In this document: in pieces, positions 1 through 9,298 of the stretch
Numbering within the stretch: position 1 is the first letter of the stretch
How the letters are laid out: each line of letters opens with the position of its first letter
DNA from: Pigmentiphaga litoralis
Lineage (GTDB): Bacteria; Pseudomonadota; Gammaproteobacteria; Burkholderiales; Burkholderiaceae_B
Direction: 5' to 3'
Length of the DNA: 64,000 nucleotides
Assembly: GCF_014651835.1 (NCBI RefSeq)
Contig: NZ_BMXQ01000003.1
Location: 395,654 to 459,653 of the forward strand
Translations under genes and position numbers: made by a program
The notes under the pieces: generated by a model
Databases searched by the model: none
What the model was told of the DNA's origin: nothing
The model's input: only the letters and a program-made list of their open reading frames with translations

Positions 1-1436
1 GCAATGGCACCAATCAGCAGATCTCGGCGACCACGGTCAAGATCAACGAACTGGTCCAGTCCATCGCCACCTATAACGACAAGATCAATGTCGCCATGGG
101 CGCCACCGGCAACGGCCATTCGCCCAACGAACTGCTGGACCAGCGCGAACAGGTGTTGCGCGAACTGGGCAAACTGACATCGATCAGCTTCAGCACGCAA
201 GAAAACTCGATTAACGTGAACCTGAGCAGCGGCCAGCCGCTGGTTGTCGGAACCGTCGCTTCGGAATTCGCCTTCCAGTCCGACGCCAACTCGCTTGCCG
301 GCGGCACGCTGACCCTGATGCGTTCCGGCAAGGAAACGCCGCTGCGCGAGTCGGACCTGGAAGGGGGGGCGCTAGGCGCGCTGGTTCAATTCCGCGACAA
401 GGAACTGAACAACGCCCAGGCCCAACTCGGCAAGATCGCCATCGCGATGGCTGCCGGCTATAACCAGCAACAGCAGTTTGGTATTGACGCCAAAGGGGAT
501 GCCGGCACGCCGATGTTCACCATTGGCGCACCGCTGGCCATACCTGGCCGCAACAACTCCGGCGACGGCTCGATATCGATCAGCGTGACTGACATCCGCT
601 CATTGACAGGCGACGACTATCAGGTCACCCGCAACGGCAGCGATTATGTGGTGACCCGCGGTGGCACCGGCGCGGTCGTTGGCACCTACGACTCCCTGCC
701 GCAGAAATTTGAAGGCCTGCAGATTGGCCTAATGTCCGGCGACCTAGCCGATGGCGACTCGTTCACCGTCAGCGTGGCGCGGGAAGCGGCAGGCGGTCTG
801 CAAGTGCTGGTCAGCGATCCGAACAAGATTGCTACCGCGTCCCCAATGGAACTCAAGACTTCGGCTGCGAACAAAGGTACGGGCGTCATCGGTCATCTGC
901 ATTCGGTCGAAGCGGACACGGTCGATTACGGCAGTTCCGTGAACGTGGTCTTTACCGACGGCAGCAAGTACGAACTGCGCAATAGCGCCGGCGCGGTCCT
1001 CGGCGCTGGCGTGCTGACCCCGCCAAAGTCCGAAATCGCCTTGAATGGCTGGTCATTCGACATGACAGGAACGCCTTCCGCCGGTGACACCTTTACGGTT
1101 GCCGCGTCTCGCGGCGACCCCTCGGGCGACAACCGCAACGCGTTGGCCATGGCCGCGCTGGGCACGACCAAGCTGCTGGACGGCAATACCCTGACCGACA
1201 AGTACGCCTCATTGGTTGCGCAGGTTGGAACGCGTGCCAGCGCGATCAACGTGAGCAAGACGGCGCAGCAGGCAGCCTTCACGCAATCCATCAACGAAGA
1301 ACAGTCGAACGCAGGCGTGAACACTGACGAAGAAGGCGCGTCCTTGATCCGCTACCAGCAGGCGTACGCAGCTGCAGGCAAGATCCTGGCAATGTCGTCG
1401 CAGCTGTTCGACGAACTGATCACGTCGCTGCGTTGA
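1..1436 (+). CDS. flgK: Flagellar hook-associated protein 1 FlgK (C-terminal part, cut by window edge)
   Basis: FlgK joins the flagellar hook to the filament together with FlgL. The reading frame is open from the first bases of the window, so the N-terminus lies upstream. What remains, about 477 residues, contains the variable middle domain and a typical C-terminal helix: the 'INEEQSNAGVNTDEEGASLIRYQQAYAA' region (written here only to name it by its NTDEE and YQQAYAA core) is the family signature near 1305-1370, and the protein ends in SSQLFDELITSLR. flgL follows 68 bp downstream on the same strand, as in most flagellar operons. The identity is secure; only the start is missing. Confidence 0.93.
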   Translation, partial: NGTNQQISATTVKINELVQSIATYNDKINVAMGATGNGHSPNELLDQREQVLRELGKLTSISFSTQENSINVNLSSGQPLVVGTVASEFAFQSDANSLAGGTLTLMRSGKETPLRESDLEGGALGALVQFRDKELNNAQAQLGKIAIAMAAGYNQQQQFGIDAKGDAGTPMFTIGAPLAIPGRNNSGDGSISISVTDIRSLTGDDYQVTRNGSDYVVTRGGTGAVVGTYDSLPQKFEGLQIGLMSGDLADGDSFTVSVAREAAGGLQVLVSDPNKIATASPMELKTSAANKGTGVIGHLHSVEADTVDYGSSVNVVFTDGSKYELRNSAGAVLGAGVLTPPKSEIALNGWSFDMTGTPSAGDTFTVAASRGDPSGDNRNALAMAALGTTKLLDGNTLTDKYASLVAQVGTRASAINVSKTAQQAAFTQSINEEQSNAGVNTDEEGASLIRYQQAYAAAGKILAMSSQLFDELITSLR

Positions 1437-1504
1437 CGGCCGGTCAGTCCACAGCTCGCCCGTTAACCGTTTGACTCGCATCCCCACGCATCCAGAGACT
1501 TCCC

Positions 1505-2719
1505 ATGAGAATCAGCTCCGCCCAGTTGCATGAAGCCAGCGTTCGCGCCATGACTACCCAGCAAGCGTCCCTCGTCAAGGTGGCGCAACAGGTGGCGGAA
1601 GGGCGCCGTGTGCTGACGCCGGCGGATGATCCCATCGCCTCGAGCCGCGAAGTGGCGCTGGACGCCAGCCTTCGCTCGTCCGAGCAGATGCAGAAGAATC
1701 AGGCCGACGTAAAGGGGCAACTGGAGCAGGCCGAGAATTACCTGGGCCAGGGAAGCACGCTGCTGTCGGCTTTCAAGTCGTCGATCGTCAAGGCGGGCAG
1801 CGGTATTTTGAGCGCATCGGACCGGGCGTCGGTCGTTGCGGACATGACCAGCCTGCGCGACCAGATGATGTCCCTGGCCAACACGCAGGACGAAAGCGGC
1901 AACTTCGTTTTTGCAGGATTCAAGCGCGATTCCCAGCCTTTCACACGCACCACTGACGGCGTCGTCTACGGTGGCGATAGCGGCATCCGGCAAAGCCAGA
2001 TCGGGCCCAATCGTTTCGTCGACGCGAACTTCTCGGGTGCGTACGTGTTCGATACGGCCATTACCGGCAAGGCCGGGGTCGTTGCGACCGCAGGCGAGGC
2101 GAACACGGGCGGTCTGCTGCTCACCGGCAGCACGATCAACGACAAGACCGTCTGGGGCAACGAGAAGGCCCTTGGGCCGTTCAACGTGTCGTTCGGCGCC
2201 GACGGTGCGTACACGGTGACCGACGGCGAAGGTGAGCCCTATGCCGCCGGAACGCTGACAGCAGGCGCTGCCACGCTGGACGTCGCCGGTGTGCGCCTGT
2301 CGTTCAGCGGCGCGCCCAAGGCGGGCGACACGCTCAGCGTGTCCACCTCGAGCAGCCAGAGCATTTTCGACACCATGGACCAGGCCATCGCCGCGCTGAG
2401 CATGCCTGAATCGTCGCAGGAATCCGCACGTCGCGGCAACGCGCTGTTCGCGCTGTCGGCGAACATCGACGGCGGGCTGGACCGGATGCTGGAAGCCCGC
2501 ACGTCGCTTGGCAGCCGGCTGAACGAGGTCGAAGCAGCATTGTCGTCAGACAGCGCACGAAGCGACGCGCTGACTGAAGAGATGGCTCGCGTCACAGGGG
2601 CGGACGCAGCCACGCAAGTCGAGCTGGCAACCGAACTCGCCCAGCGCAAGTTCAGCGTCGAGGCTGCCCAACTGACTTACACTAAGATCTCTCAACTAAG
2701 CATTTTCAACTACCTCTGA
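1505..2719 (+). CDS. flgL: Flagellar hook-associated protein 3 FlgL
   Basis: FlgL is the second hook-filament junction protein and is exported through the flagellar secretion system. The 404-residue product opens with MRISSAQLHEASV, close to the flagellin-like N-terminal helix of the family, followed by a QVAEGRRVLTPADDPIA segment that is the conserved FlgL/flagellin D0-D1 core. It ends in a C-terminal helix (ELAQRKFSVEAAQLTYTKISQLSIFNYL region, residues 375-404) typical of FlgL. The gene lies directly downstream of flgK and is probably co-transcribed with it. Confidence 0.93.
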   Translation: MRISSAQLHEASVRAMTTQQASLVKVAQQVAEGRRVLTPADDPIASSREVALDASLRSSEQMQKNQADVKGQLEQAENYLGQGSTLLSAFKSSIVKAGSGILSASDRASVVADMTSLRDQMMSLANTQDESGNFVFAGFKRDSQPFTRTTDGVVYGGDSGIRQSQIGPNRFVDANFSGAYVFDTAITGKAGVVATAGEANTGGLLLTGSTINDKTVWGNEKALGPFNVSFGADGAYTVTDGEGEPYAAGTLTAGAATLDVAGVRLSFSGAPKAGDTLSVSTSSSQSIFDTMDQAIAALSMPESSQESARRGNALFALSANIDGGLDRMLEARTSLGSRLNEVEAALSSDSARSDALTEEMARVTGADAATQVELATELAQRKFSVEAAQLTYTKISQLSIFNYL

Positions 2720-2782
2720 TCCCAGCTGCCGGTGTGAGCCACGCCCCCCGGCACGGACCGCAGGGGCATACTCAGAGGCGCC

Positions 2783-3748
2783 ATGCAGCAGGACCTGTTC
2801 AACATCTTGGTCGTGGATGATGAGCCGCTCAATCTGGCCATCATTTCCGAGCACTTGTCGGACCCCCGATACCGATTGAAGGCCGCCAGCGATGGCATCC
2901 AGGCCTGGGACATGCTGCAGCATGGCGGCGTGCCCTTCGACATTGTCGTGCTCGACCGCATGATGCCCGGGATCAACGGCATCGAATTGCTCGAGCGGAT
3001 GAAGTCGGACCCTCGTTTCGCCGACATTCCCGTCATCATGCAGACCGCGGCGTCGCGCCAGCATGAGGTCCTGGAGGGCTTCACGAAGGGGGCCCACTAC
3101 TACCTCACCAAACCCTATGAACACGCGATCCTGGTGGCTGTGGTGTCGGCTGCGATCGATGTTCGCGCGCGGCAGAAGCAGCTCAAGCGCCAGCTGACCG
3201 ATGCGCAGGAAATCTTCTCCAACGTCCAGCGTGCCCAGTTCACATTTTCGACCCTGTCGGAAGCACGCCAGCTTGCGTCGTTCCTGGCCAAGCTGTGCCC
3301 GAATCCCGAGGCTGTCGTGGTCGGCCTGGCGGAGCTCATGATCAATGCGATCGAGCACGGCAATCTTGAACTGGGATATGCCGAGAAGGGCCGCTTGAGC
3401 GTGGAGGGCGGTTGGGCGCAGGAAATCGAGCGCCGCCTGACGATGCCAAAGTACGCGCACCGCATCGCGCAAGCGACGTTCCGGCGGCTGCCAGACCGGC
3501 TGGTGTTCCACATCCTGGATGAGGGCCCGGGCTTTGACTGGCCGTCGTTCCTGGAGATGTCGCCAGACCGTGCGTTCGATTCACACGGCCGCGGCATCGC
3601 CATGGCCAACATGCTGGCGTTCGACAATCTGTCGTATCTGCGGGAAGGGCGGGAGGCGGTCTGTACGGTGCTGCATTCCGACACGACCGGTACGGCGCTG
3701 GACAAGGCGGGCGGCGGAAAGTACTACACAAGCCGCATGGGCGACTGA
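2783..3748 (+). CDS. Response regulator with C-terminal histidine-kinase-like ATPase domain
   Basis: A 321-residue two-domain signalling protein. Residues 1-125 form a receiver with the acidic pair D12-D13, phosphoacceptor D58 in VVLDRMMPG, and the KPY lysine near residue 112. Residues about 185-300 carry an ATP-binding fold with an N-box (ELMINAIEHGN), a G1 box (DEGPGFDW) and a G2-like box (SHGRGIAMA). There is no phosphoacceptor histidine domain between them, so the ATPase resembles anti-sigma/serine-kinase type domains more than a true histidine kinase (inference). A GAGG ribosome site precedes the ATG. It follows flgL by 63 bp, so a motility or flagellar-output role is plausible but unproven. 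Confidence 0.85.
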   Translation: MQQDLFNILVVDDEPLNLAIISEHLSDPRYRLKAASDGIQAWDMLQHGGVPFDIVVLDRMMPGINGIELLERMKSDPRFADIPVIMQTAASRQHEVLEGFTKGAHYYLTKPYEHAILVAVVSAAIDVRARQKQLKRQLTDAQEIFSNVQRAQFTFSTLSEARQLASFLAKLCPNPEAVVVGLAELMINAIEHGNLELGYAEKGRLSVEGGWAQEIERRLTMPKYAHRIAQATFRRLPDRLVFHILDEGPGFDWPSFLEMSPDRAFDSHGRGIAMANMLAFDNLSYLREGREAVCTVLHSDTTGTALDKAGGGKYYTSRMGD

Positions 3749-3810
3749 CACAACCGTCGTGGCCGCTGTCTGACAGCAGGCATGGTCCAAATTGTAGGCG
3801 CCAAAAACCA

Positions 3811-3837
3811 AAGGCGCCGTCATCTCGACGGCGCCTT
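3811..3837. terminator. Bidirectional hairpin terminator
   Basis: A perfect 10-bp inverted repeat (AAGGCGCCGT and its complement) with a 7-base loop sits between the convergent regulator genes ending at 3748 and 3872. Short A/T flanks are present, but there is no long T run. Confidence 0.7.
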
Positions 3838-3871
3838 GCACCTTCAACCCACCCGGCGGTAAGGCTGAGCC

Positions 3872-4504
3872 TCAGTCCACCAGCCGGTGCTTCAGCGCGT
3901 AGTGCGTCAGCTCGGAGTTGTTCTTCAGCTTCATCTTCTCGAGCAGGCGCGCGCGGTACACCGACACGGTCTTGGGCGACAGCGACATGGCCTCGGCGAT
4001 CTGCGTGAGCGTACGGCCCGATGCGATCATGGCCATCGTCTGGTATTCGCGGTCGGACAGGGTCTCGTGCACCGGGCGCTCGTCACCCTGGCTCAGGTGC
4101 GTGGCGAGCTGTTCAGCGAGTTCGGGCGTGATGTACTTCTTGCCGCGCGCAACGGTGCGAATCGCTTCGATGACCGTTTCAGGCGGCGAGTTCTTGTGCA
4201 GATAACCCGCTGCGCCGGCCTTGACGCTACGCACCGCGTACTGGTCTTCGGGATACATGCTGAGCATGAGCACGGCGGTCTTGGGCCAGCGCTCGCGCAC
4301 CTGCTTGAGGGCGTCGAGGCCACTCTTGCCGGGCATGGAGATGTCCATCAGCACGACGTCGGCTTCGGTCTTGCGCAACACGTCGAGCAATTCGCCGCAT
4401 TCGCCGGCTTCTCCGACGACACTGATGCCGCCTTCTGTCTGAGCGATTTGACGAAGGCCGGAGCGAACGATGGCGTGGTCGTCAACGATAACCAGGCGAA
4501 TCAT
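3872..4504 (-). CDS. NarL/FixJ-family response regulator
   Basis: A 210-residue transcription regulator. The N-terminal receiver has VIVDDHAIVRSG, a phosphoacceptor aspartate in DVVLMDISMPG and the lysine in YLHKNSP. The C-terminal LuxR-type helix-turn-helix (LSDREYQTMAMIASG, then LSPKTVSVYRARLLEKMKL) occupies about residues 148-205. The start codon overlaps the stop of the upstream kinase gene by 4 bp (ATGA), so the two are translationally coupled and almost certainly form a two-component pair. Target genes cannot be read from the sequence. Confidence 0.92.
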   Translation of the reverse strand: MIRLVIVDDHAIVRSGLRQIAQTEGGISVVGEAGECGELLDVLRKTEADVVLMDISMPGKSGLDALKQVRERWPKTAVLMLSMYPEDQYAVRSVKAGAAGYLHKNSPPETVIEAIRTVARGKKYITPELAEQLATHLSQGDERPVHETLSDREYQTMAMIASGRTLTQIAEAMSLSPKTVSVYRARLLEKMKLKNNSELTHYALKHRLVD

Positions 4505-6066
4505 TCGGCGCCTGCATTGGGCTTGGGATCTTTGGAATGTGCGGCCATGGATGGATCCTGACTGTGTAGCGGTATAGATATCATTAGTGTAGTTCCTTTG
4601 GATGAGGCTGCGCTGCCACTATCCGCTTCCGGTGTTCCACTTATGTCCATCCAGCCACCCAAACCATGGATGCGTTCCATCATGCCGCGCAACCCGAAAG
4701 ACGTCTGTTTTCGCAGGGCATCGGGGGCCAGACCGACTCCGTTATCGCGCACTTCCAACGTCATGCTGGTGTCGTCTGCAAACAACTCTATGTTCACGCG
4801 CGTGGCCTGCGCGTGCTTGAAAATGTTGGTCAACGCTTCCTGGAAGATGCGGAAGACGGCAGTGGATTGCTCCAGACCGAGCGACAGGTCTTCCTGATTG
4901 GTGTTCACCTTCACTTCGATACCGGAGTGCTGCGAGAAATCGCGGGCCTGCCATTCGATGGCGGCAACGATGCCGAAATCCAACACCGGTGGCCGCATCG
5001 CGCGCGCAATACGCGAAATCGCCACGCCCAGAGACGCGACCATCTGCTCGGCTTCTTCCAGTAATTGCGCCGTAGCAGGTTCACTGGATCGCCGGCGTGC
5101 AAGCGCCAGGTCCGCGCGAATCCGCGTCACCAGGGCACCCAGATCATCGTGGATTTCGCGGGCAAGCTCGGCGCGTTCGTTTTCGCGAACAAGTTCAGTG
5201 TGGCGCGACAGCTCGCGCAGTTGCTGTTCGGACCGGCTCAGTTCGGCCTGTGCACGCGCCAGATGCGTCACGTCCGACAGCGACACCACACAGCCTGCCG
5301 GCGGCCGGCCGCTCAGCGGACTGGCCGAGACCAGCAGCTCGCGGCGTTCGCCGCGCGCCTGCATGCCAAAGGGGAGGCCGGTCAGCGGGAATCCGCCCAG
5401 CGCCGGCATGATCAGGGTCAGCAGGCGTTCGGTATCGCCCGGGTCGGGCAAGGTGAATTGCTTGGTCAGGACTTCGGTGTGCGACATCCCGGTCAGTTCT
5501 TCGATCGCCGGACTCCACATCGTTACCTGCAGGTTTCGTGCAACCGCAAACAGCGCCACCGGCGTCGCCGAGAAAATCGCGTTCAACTGATCGTGCGCGG
5601 ATTCGAGCGCGGTTTCGGCGCGCATGCGCTGGTCGCGGCTGCGCACTTCGCGCAGGCTGCGTTCGAGGGCAGGCGGCAGCCGGCGCAGGTTGTTCTTCAT
5701 GACGTAGTCGTCGGCGCCCGAACGCATGGCGTCGACCGCGGCTTCTTCGCCGATGGCGCCCGACACGATCAGGAAGGGGCCCGAAAAGCCGATGTCCTTG
5801 GCGACCGCCAGCGCGCGTTTCCCACTGAACGTCGGCAAAGAATGGTCGCTGACGATCGCGTGCCACTGCGCGGTGCTGAGGGCCTCGCGCATGTCCTGCT
5901 CGGTCTCGACGCGGCGCGCGGAGATCGTCAGGCCAGCATTGGCCAGCACTGCCCGCATCAGCGAGAAGTCGGAGGGGGAGTCCTCGACGAACAGTACGCA
6001 CAACGGCGTGGCATCTCGGCCATCAGCGTCGTCCGGACCGGGCAGGGTGGGTGGCGTAGCCATCAT
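4501..6066 (-). CDS. Receiver-PAS-histidine kinase (HisKA_3 type)
   Basis: A sensor kinase partner of the NarL-type regulator that it overlaps. Taking the tandem ATGs at 6066/6063 as start gives about 521 residues; the frame stays open to 6282, but the upstream part is Arg-rich without domain signal and runs into the divergent cheR leader. Domains in order: an N-terminal receiver (FVEDSPSDF, phosphoacceptor in IVSDHSLP), a PAS domain (around LNAIFSATPVALFAVARN), then a dimerisation/phosphoacceptor segment of the HisKA_3 type (ELAREIHDDLGALVTRI) and an HATPase with VRDNGVGL and GLRGMMERI. No membrane segment is present, so it is cytoplasmic and may be fed by another kinase through its own receiver. 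Confidence 0.87.
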   Translation of the reverse strand: MMATPPTLPGPDDADGRDATPLCVLFVEDSPSDFSLMRAVLANAGLTISARRVETEQDMREALSTAQWHAIVSDHSLPTFSGKRALAVAKDIGFSGPFLIVSGAIGEEAAVDAMRSGADDYVMKNNLRRLPPALERSLREVRSRDQRMRAETALESAHDQLNAIFSATPVALFAVARNLQVTMWSPAIEELTGMSHTEVLTKQFTLPDPGDTERLLTLIMPALGGFPLTGLPFGMQARGERRELLVSASPLSGRPPAGCVVSLSDVTHLARAQAELSRSEQQLRELSRHTELVRENERAELAREIHDDLGALVTRIRADLALARRRSSEPATAQLLEEAEQMVASLGVAISRIARAMRPPVLDFGIVAAIEWQARDFSQHSGIEVKVNTNQEDLSLGLEQSTAVFRIFQEALTNIFKHAQATRVNIELFADDTSMTLEVRDNGVGLAPDALRKQTSFGLRGMMERIHGLGGWMDISGTPEADSGSAASSKGTTLMISIPLHSQDPSMAAHSKDPKPNAGAE

Positions 6067-6254
6067 GGTGTGAAGAACCTGGTATTGAGTGCTCACGCCG
6101 CACCGGCAGTCAGGCGTGTCATCGGATTTGCAGCAATTTGATGGGCTGCTCTCAATAAGCGTGGGCCTACTGCCGATAAGCTCTGCAATGATAGCGTGCG
6201 ACGATATCACGCGGCGCAGCCGCGCGGGCGTCGCCCCTCTTTTTAAGGACCACC

Positions 6255-7142
6255 GTGATCCCCAGAAGCCCCACTTCCACACTCGTACAGGGCCTGGCCG
6301 CGCTCGGCGAGTCCGCCGGGGCCACCGAATTTGCGTTCGATACCGCGGATTTCGACAAGGTTCGATTGCTGCTCAAGCAACATACCGGCATTTCGCTGTC
6401 CGAAGCCAAACGCAGCATGGTCTACAGCCGCCTGGCGCGCCGCCTGCGGGCGACCGGTGCGTCGACCTTCCGCGCCTACCTGGACGCGCTGCGCAGCGGT
6501 TCGCCGGAATGGGAGCAGTTCGTCAATGCGCTGACGACCAATCTGACGTATTTTTACCGCGAAAGCCATCATTTCCAGATGCTGGCCGACTACTTCAAGC
6601 AGCGCGCCCGGCCCGGGCAGACGCTGCAGATCTGGTGCGCCGCGGCGTCGACCGGTGAAGAAGTCTGGACAATTGCGCTGACCGCGGCAGAGTCCTTCGG
6701 CACGCTGACGCCGCCGATCCAGATCATTGCGACCGACCTGGATACCCATGTGCTCGATCAGGCACGCAAAGGCGTCTATCGCGAAGACCAGATCGCCAAG
6801 GTGCCCGAAGCGCAGGTGCGACGATATTTCGTGCAAGGACCGCCGGGCACCTACACCGTGCGGCCCGAGTTGCGCGCGCTGGTCACTTTCCGCCAGCTGA
6901 ATCTGCTGGACCCGGTGTGGTCGGTGCGCGGGCCATTCGACGCGATCTTCTGCCGCAATGTGCTCATCTACTTCGACCGCGTGACGCAATTGAAGGTGGT
7001 GTCCCGCATGGCGCCCCTGATGCCGCCCGATGCGCTGCTGTTCGTCGGGCATTCCGAGAACTTTTCGCACGGTCAGCAGGCGTTCGTGTTGCAGGGCAAG
7101 ACGGTCTACGCGCGGGCGCGCCAGTCCGCCGCAGCCACCTGA
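6255..7142 (+). CDS. cheR: Chemotaxis protein methyltransferase CheR
   Basis: CheR methylates glutamates of chemoreceptors with S-adenosylmethionine. The 295-residue product has the N-terminal CheR helical domain (DFDKVRLLLKQHTGISL), the TTNLTYFYRESHHF core that includes the conserved arginine, the SAM-binding IWCAAASTGEE motif, and the FCRNVLIYF motif. The start is a GTG at 6255, preceded by AAGGAC. A CheB-type methylesterase gene follows 16 bp downstream, and a two-component pair diverges from it. No receptor, cheA or cheW is in the window, so this may be an alternative signalling set rather than the main chemotaxis system. Confidence 0.93.
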   Translation: MIPRSPTSTLVQGLAALGESAGATEFAFDTADFDKVRLLLKQHTGISLSEAKRSMVYSRLARRLRATGASTFRAYLDALRSGSPEWEQFVNALTTNLTYFYRESHHFQMLADYFKQRARPGQTLQIWCAAASTGEEVWTIALTAAESFGTLTPPIQIIATDLDTHVLDQARKGVYREDQIAKVPEAQVRRYFVQGPPGTYTVRPELRALVTFRQLNLLDPVWSVRGPFDAIFCRNVLIYFDRVTQLKVVSRMAPLMPPDALLFVGHSENFSHGQQAFVLQGKTVYARARQSAAAT

Positions 7143-7158
7143 TCGCCTGGATCCGGCC

Positions 7159-7812
7159 ATGACCGAGCACCCCGCGCCTACGTGTGCCACCCTTGCCGCC
7201 GCGCATGCCGGCCGGTACGACCGCCGCCTGATCATCGCGATCGGCGCGTCGACCGGCGGCACCGAAGCCATTCGCGACGTGCTCATGCACTTGCCCGCTG
7301 GCCTGCCGCCCATCGTCATCACGCAGCACATGCCGCCGGGCTTTACCCGCAGCTTTGCCGACCGGCTCAACAAATATTCGGCCGTGCACGTCAAAGAAGC
7401 CGAGCACGAAGAACGCCTGCTGGCCGGCTGGGCCTATGTGGCGCCCGGGCATGCGCATCTTGCCGTACGCCACGCGCTGTTTGGCTATAGCGCCGTGCTT
7501 TCCGAAGACGAGCCGGTGAACCGGCACCGCCCGTCGGTCGAGGTGCTCTTCTTGTCTGTCGCGAAGATGGCGGGGCAGGCCGCTGTGTCGGTCATGTTGA
7601 CCGGCATGGGCAAGGATGGCGCGCGCGCCATGGTGACCCTGCGCGAGGCAGGGGGCTACAACCTGGCGCAGGACCAGGCCACCAGCGTGGTGTTTGGCAT
7701 GCCGCGCGAGGCCATTGCGATGGGCGCCGTGCACGAAGTGGTGGCCCTGCCGCAGATCGCGCAACGCATCCTGGTGGCTGTAGAAGCCAGGCAGCGGCTG
7801 CTGGCGCCCTGA
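7159..7812 (+). CDS. CheB-type protein-glutamate methylesterase lacking a receiver domain
   Basis: A 217-residue stand-alone CheB catalytic domain, which removes methyl groups from chemoreceptors. The catalytic triad can be read: S31 in IGASTGGTEA, H57 in TQHMPPGFT and D153 in TGMGKDGA. Full CheB is about 350 residues with an N-terminal receiver that controls activity; here the domain starts almost at once after the ATG at 7159, and the 16-bp gap to cheR leaves no room for a receiver. The enzyme is therefore not switched by its own phosphorylation (inference). It ends 9 bp from the convergent dapB stop. Confidence 0.9.
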   Translation: MTEHPAPTCATLAAAHAGRYDRRLIIAIGASTGGTEAIRDVLMHLPAGLPPIVITQHMPPGFTRSFADRLNKYSAVHVKEAEHEERLLAGWAYVAPGHAHLAVRHALFGYSAVLSEDEPVNRHRPSVEVLFLSVAKMAGQAAVSVMLTGMGKDGARAMVTLREAGGYNLAQDQATSVVFGMPREAIAMGAVHEVVALPQIAQRILVAVEARQRLLAP

Positions 7813-7821
7813 ATCAACCGC

Positions 7822-8616
7822 TTACTTCAAGCCCAGCACGTCCTGCATGTCGAACAGGCCTTGTGCCTGGTCGGCCAGGAAGCGGGCGGCGCGCACGCTG
7901 CCTTCGGCATACGTGGCGCGGCTGCTGGACCGGTGCGTGACCTCGATGCGTTCGCCCGGGCCGCAGAAGAACACGGTGTGATCGCCCACAACGTCGCCGC
8001 CGCGCGCCGCGGAAAAGCCGATGGTGCCCGCCTGGCGCGCGCCGGTGTCGCCATGACGCGCCCACGTCGCGACCTCGGCCAGGGGCTTGCCCCAGGCGTC
8101 GCCCACCGTTTCGCCCATCTTGAGCGCGGTGCCTGATGGCGCATCGACCTTGTGCTTGTGGTGCAGGTCGAATACTTCCACGTCGTAGTCGTCTTTCAGG
8201 ATGCGCGCGGCAATGTCCAGCAACTTGAGCGTCACGTTCACGCCGATGCTCATGTTGGGCGCGAACACGACGCCGACCTGCTCGGCTGCCTTGGCGATCG
8301 CGGCCTTGCCGGCATCATCGAAGCCGGTGGTTCCGATCACCAGCTTCACGCCGTGGCGCGCGCACGCATCCAGGTGGTCCAGGGTGGCATGGGGCCGTGT
8401 GAAGTCGATCAGGCAATCCGCATTGGCCAGTGCGTCGAGGTCGGACGTCACGATCACCCCGCTGTCGCGGCCGGTAAAGGCCGTGGCGTCGGTGCCGATG
8501 CTTTTGCTGCCGGCATGACCCAGCGCGACCGTCAGCGTCATGTCAGGCGCTGCGGTCACGGCTTCGATCAGCATGCGGCCCATGCGCCCGCTGGCGCCTG
8601 CAATGGCAATCCGCAT
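7822..8616 (-). CDS. dapB: 4-hydroxy-tetrahydrodipicolinate reductase DapB
   Basis: DapB catalyses the NAD(P)H-dependent reduction step of the diaminopimelate/lysine pathway in the cytoplasm. The 264-residue protein starts with the dinucleotide-binding GASGRMGRM motif, has the DFTRPHAT segment and the family signature [13 protein letters not shown] with the catalytic histidine and lysine. Length matches the family (about 265-270). It lies 2 bp downstream of bamE on the same strand and is probably co-transcribed with it. Confidence 0.96.
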   Translation of the reverse strand: MRIAIAGASGRMGRMLIEAVTAAPDMTLTVALGHAGSKSIGTDATAFTGRDSGVIVTSDLDALANADCLIDFTRPHATLDHLDACARHGVKLVIGTTGFDDAGKAAIAKAAEQVGVVFAPNMSIGVNVTLKLLDIAARILKDDYDVEVFDLHHKHKVDAPSGTALKMGETVGDAWGKPLAEVATWARHGDTGARQAGTIGFSAARGGDVVGDHTVFFCGPGERIEVTHRSSSRATYAEGSVRAARFLADQAQGLFDMQDVLGLK

Positions 8617-8618
8617 CG

Positions 8619-9137
8619 TCAGTTCCTTGCCGGCGTCGGCATCGGAACCGAGCTGGGGTCCAGGCTGGTGGGGGGTGGCGTGCCGTCCAGCGTCTCACCC
8701 TGCGGCACCGTTTCCGGACCGGGGTTGGCGGCTGTGTTCGACCGGAAGACCGGGGTGGCCGCTTCACGACGCGTGTCGGTCTTCTGGAAGGGCTGGCGGG
8801 CGGGCTGCTTGTCGCCGTTCCAGCGGTCCAGCTTGTCGTTCACGAAGTAGACGGTGAAGACGCGCTCTTCGGTCGGGCCGTTACCCGGAATGAACAGATA
8901 GGGATAATCCCAGCGTTCGCCACGGAAAATGCTGGTCAGCGTTGGCGTGCCCAGGGCGAAACGCACCTGTTCGCGCGTCATGCCCTGGCGCAGCATGTCG
9001 ACCTGCGACTGCGTGAGCCAGTTGCCCTGCTGGATGTCGGCCTTGTACGGCTTGATGAAGCCCGGCACGTAATTGTTCACACTGCTGCATCCGGCCAGGG
9101 CCATGACGGCAGCCATGCTGGCAAGCTTCCAGCGCAC
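8619..9137 (-). CDS. bamE: Outer membrane assembly lipoprotein BamE
   Basis: BamE (SmpA/OmlA) is a lipoprotein of the BAM complex that inserts beta-barrel proteins into the outer membrane. The core is visible: a lipobox LAGC, then [35 protein letters not shown] and a DRWNGD end, with a Pro/Thr-rich C-terminal tail of about 60 residues beyond the usual domain. I chose the GTG at 9137 because it gives a classic lipoprotein signal ([17 protein letters not shown]). The frame is open up to an ATG at 9260, which would put 41 extra residues before the signal; neither start has a strong ribosome site. Confidence 0.87.
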   Translation of the reverse strand: MRWKLASMAAVMALAGCSSVNNYVPGFIKPYKADIQQGNWLTQSQVDMLRQGMTREQVRFALGTPTLTSIFRGERWDYPYLFIPGNGPTEERVFTVYFVNDKLDRWNGDKQPARQPFQKTDTRREAATPVFRSNTAANPGPETVPQGETLDGTPPPTSLDPSSVPMPTPARN

Positions 9138-9298
9138 GGGAAGCGCGCGGCGGGAATCAGGGGCGGCCGGCAGCGTGGCGCGGGCGGGCGAGCGAAATAG
9201 GTAAATCAGAGCGTTTGGCACAGATGCGCAACTCGTCTTGACTGGGGAAACCGTTATCATAAAGGCTGAACGAAGTAACAGGCTGCGAAAGGACCACC

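Noticed and set aside
6064..6282. Extension of the sensor kinase to an ATG at 6282
   Set aside because: The extra 72 residues are basic, without domain signal, and would overlap the cheR start; the double ATG at 6066 fits the receiver domain start.
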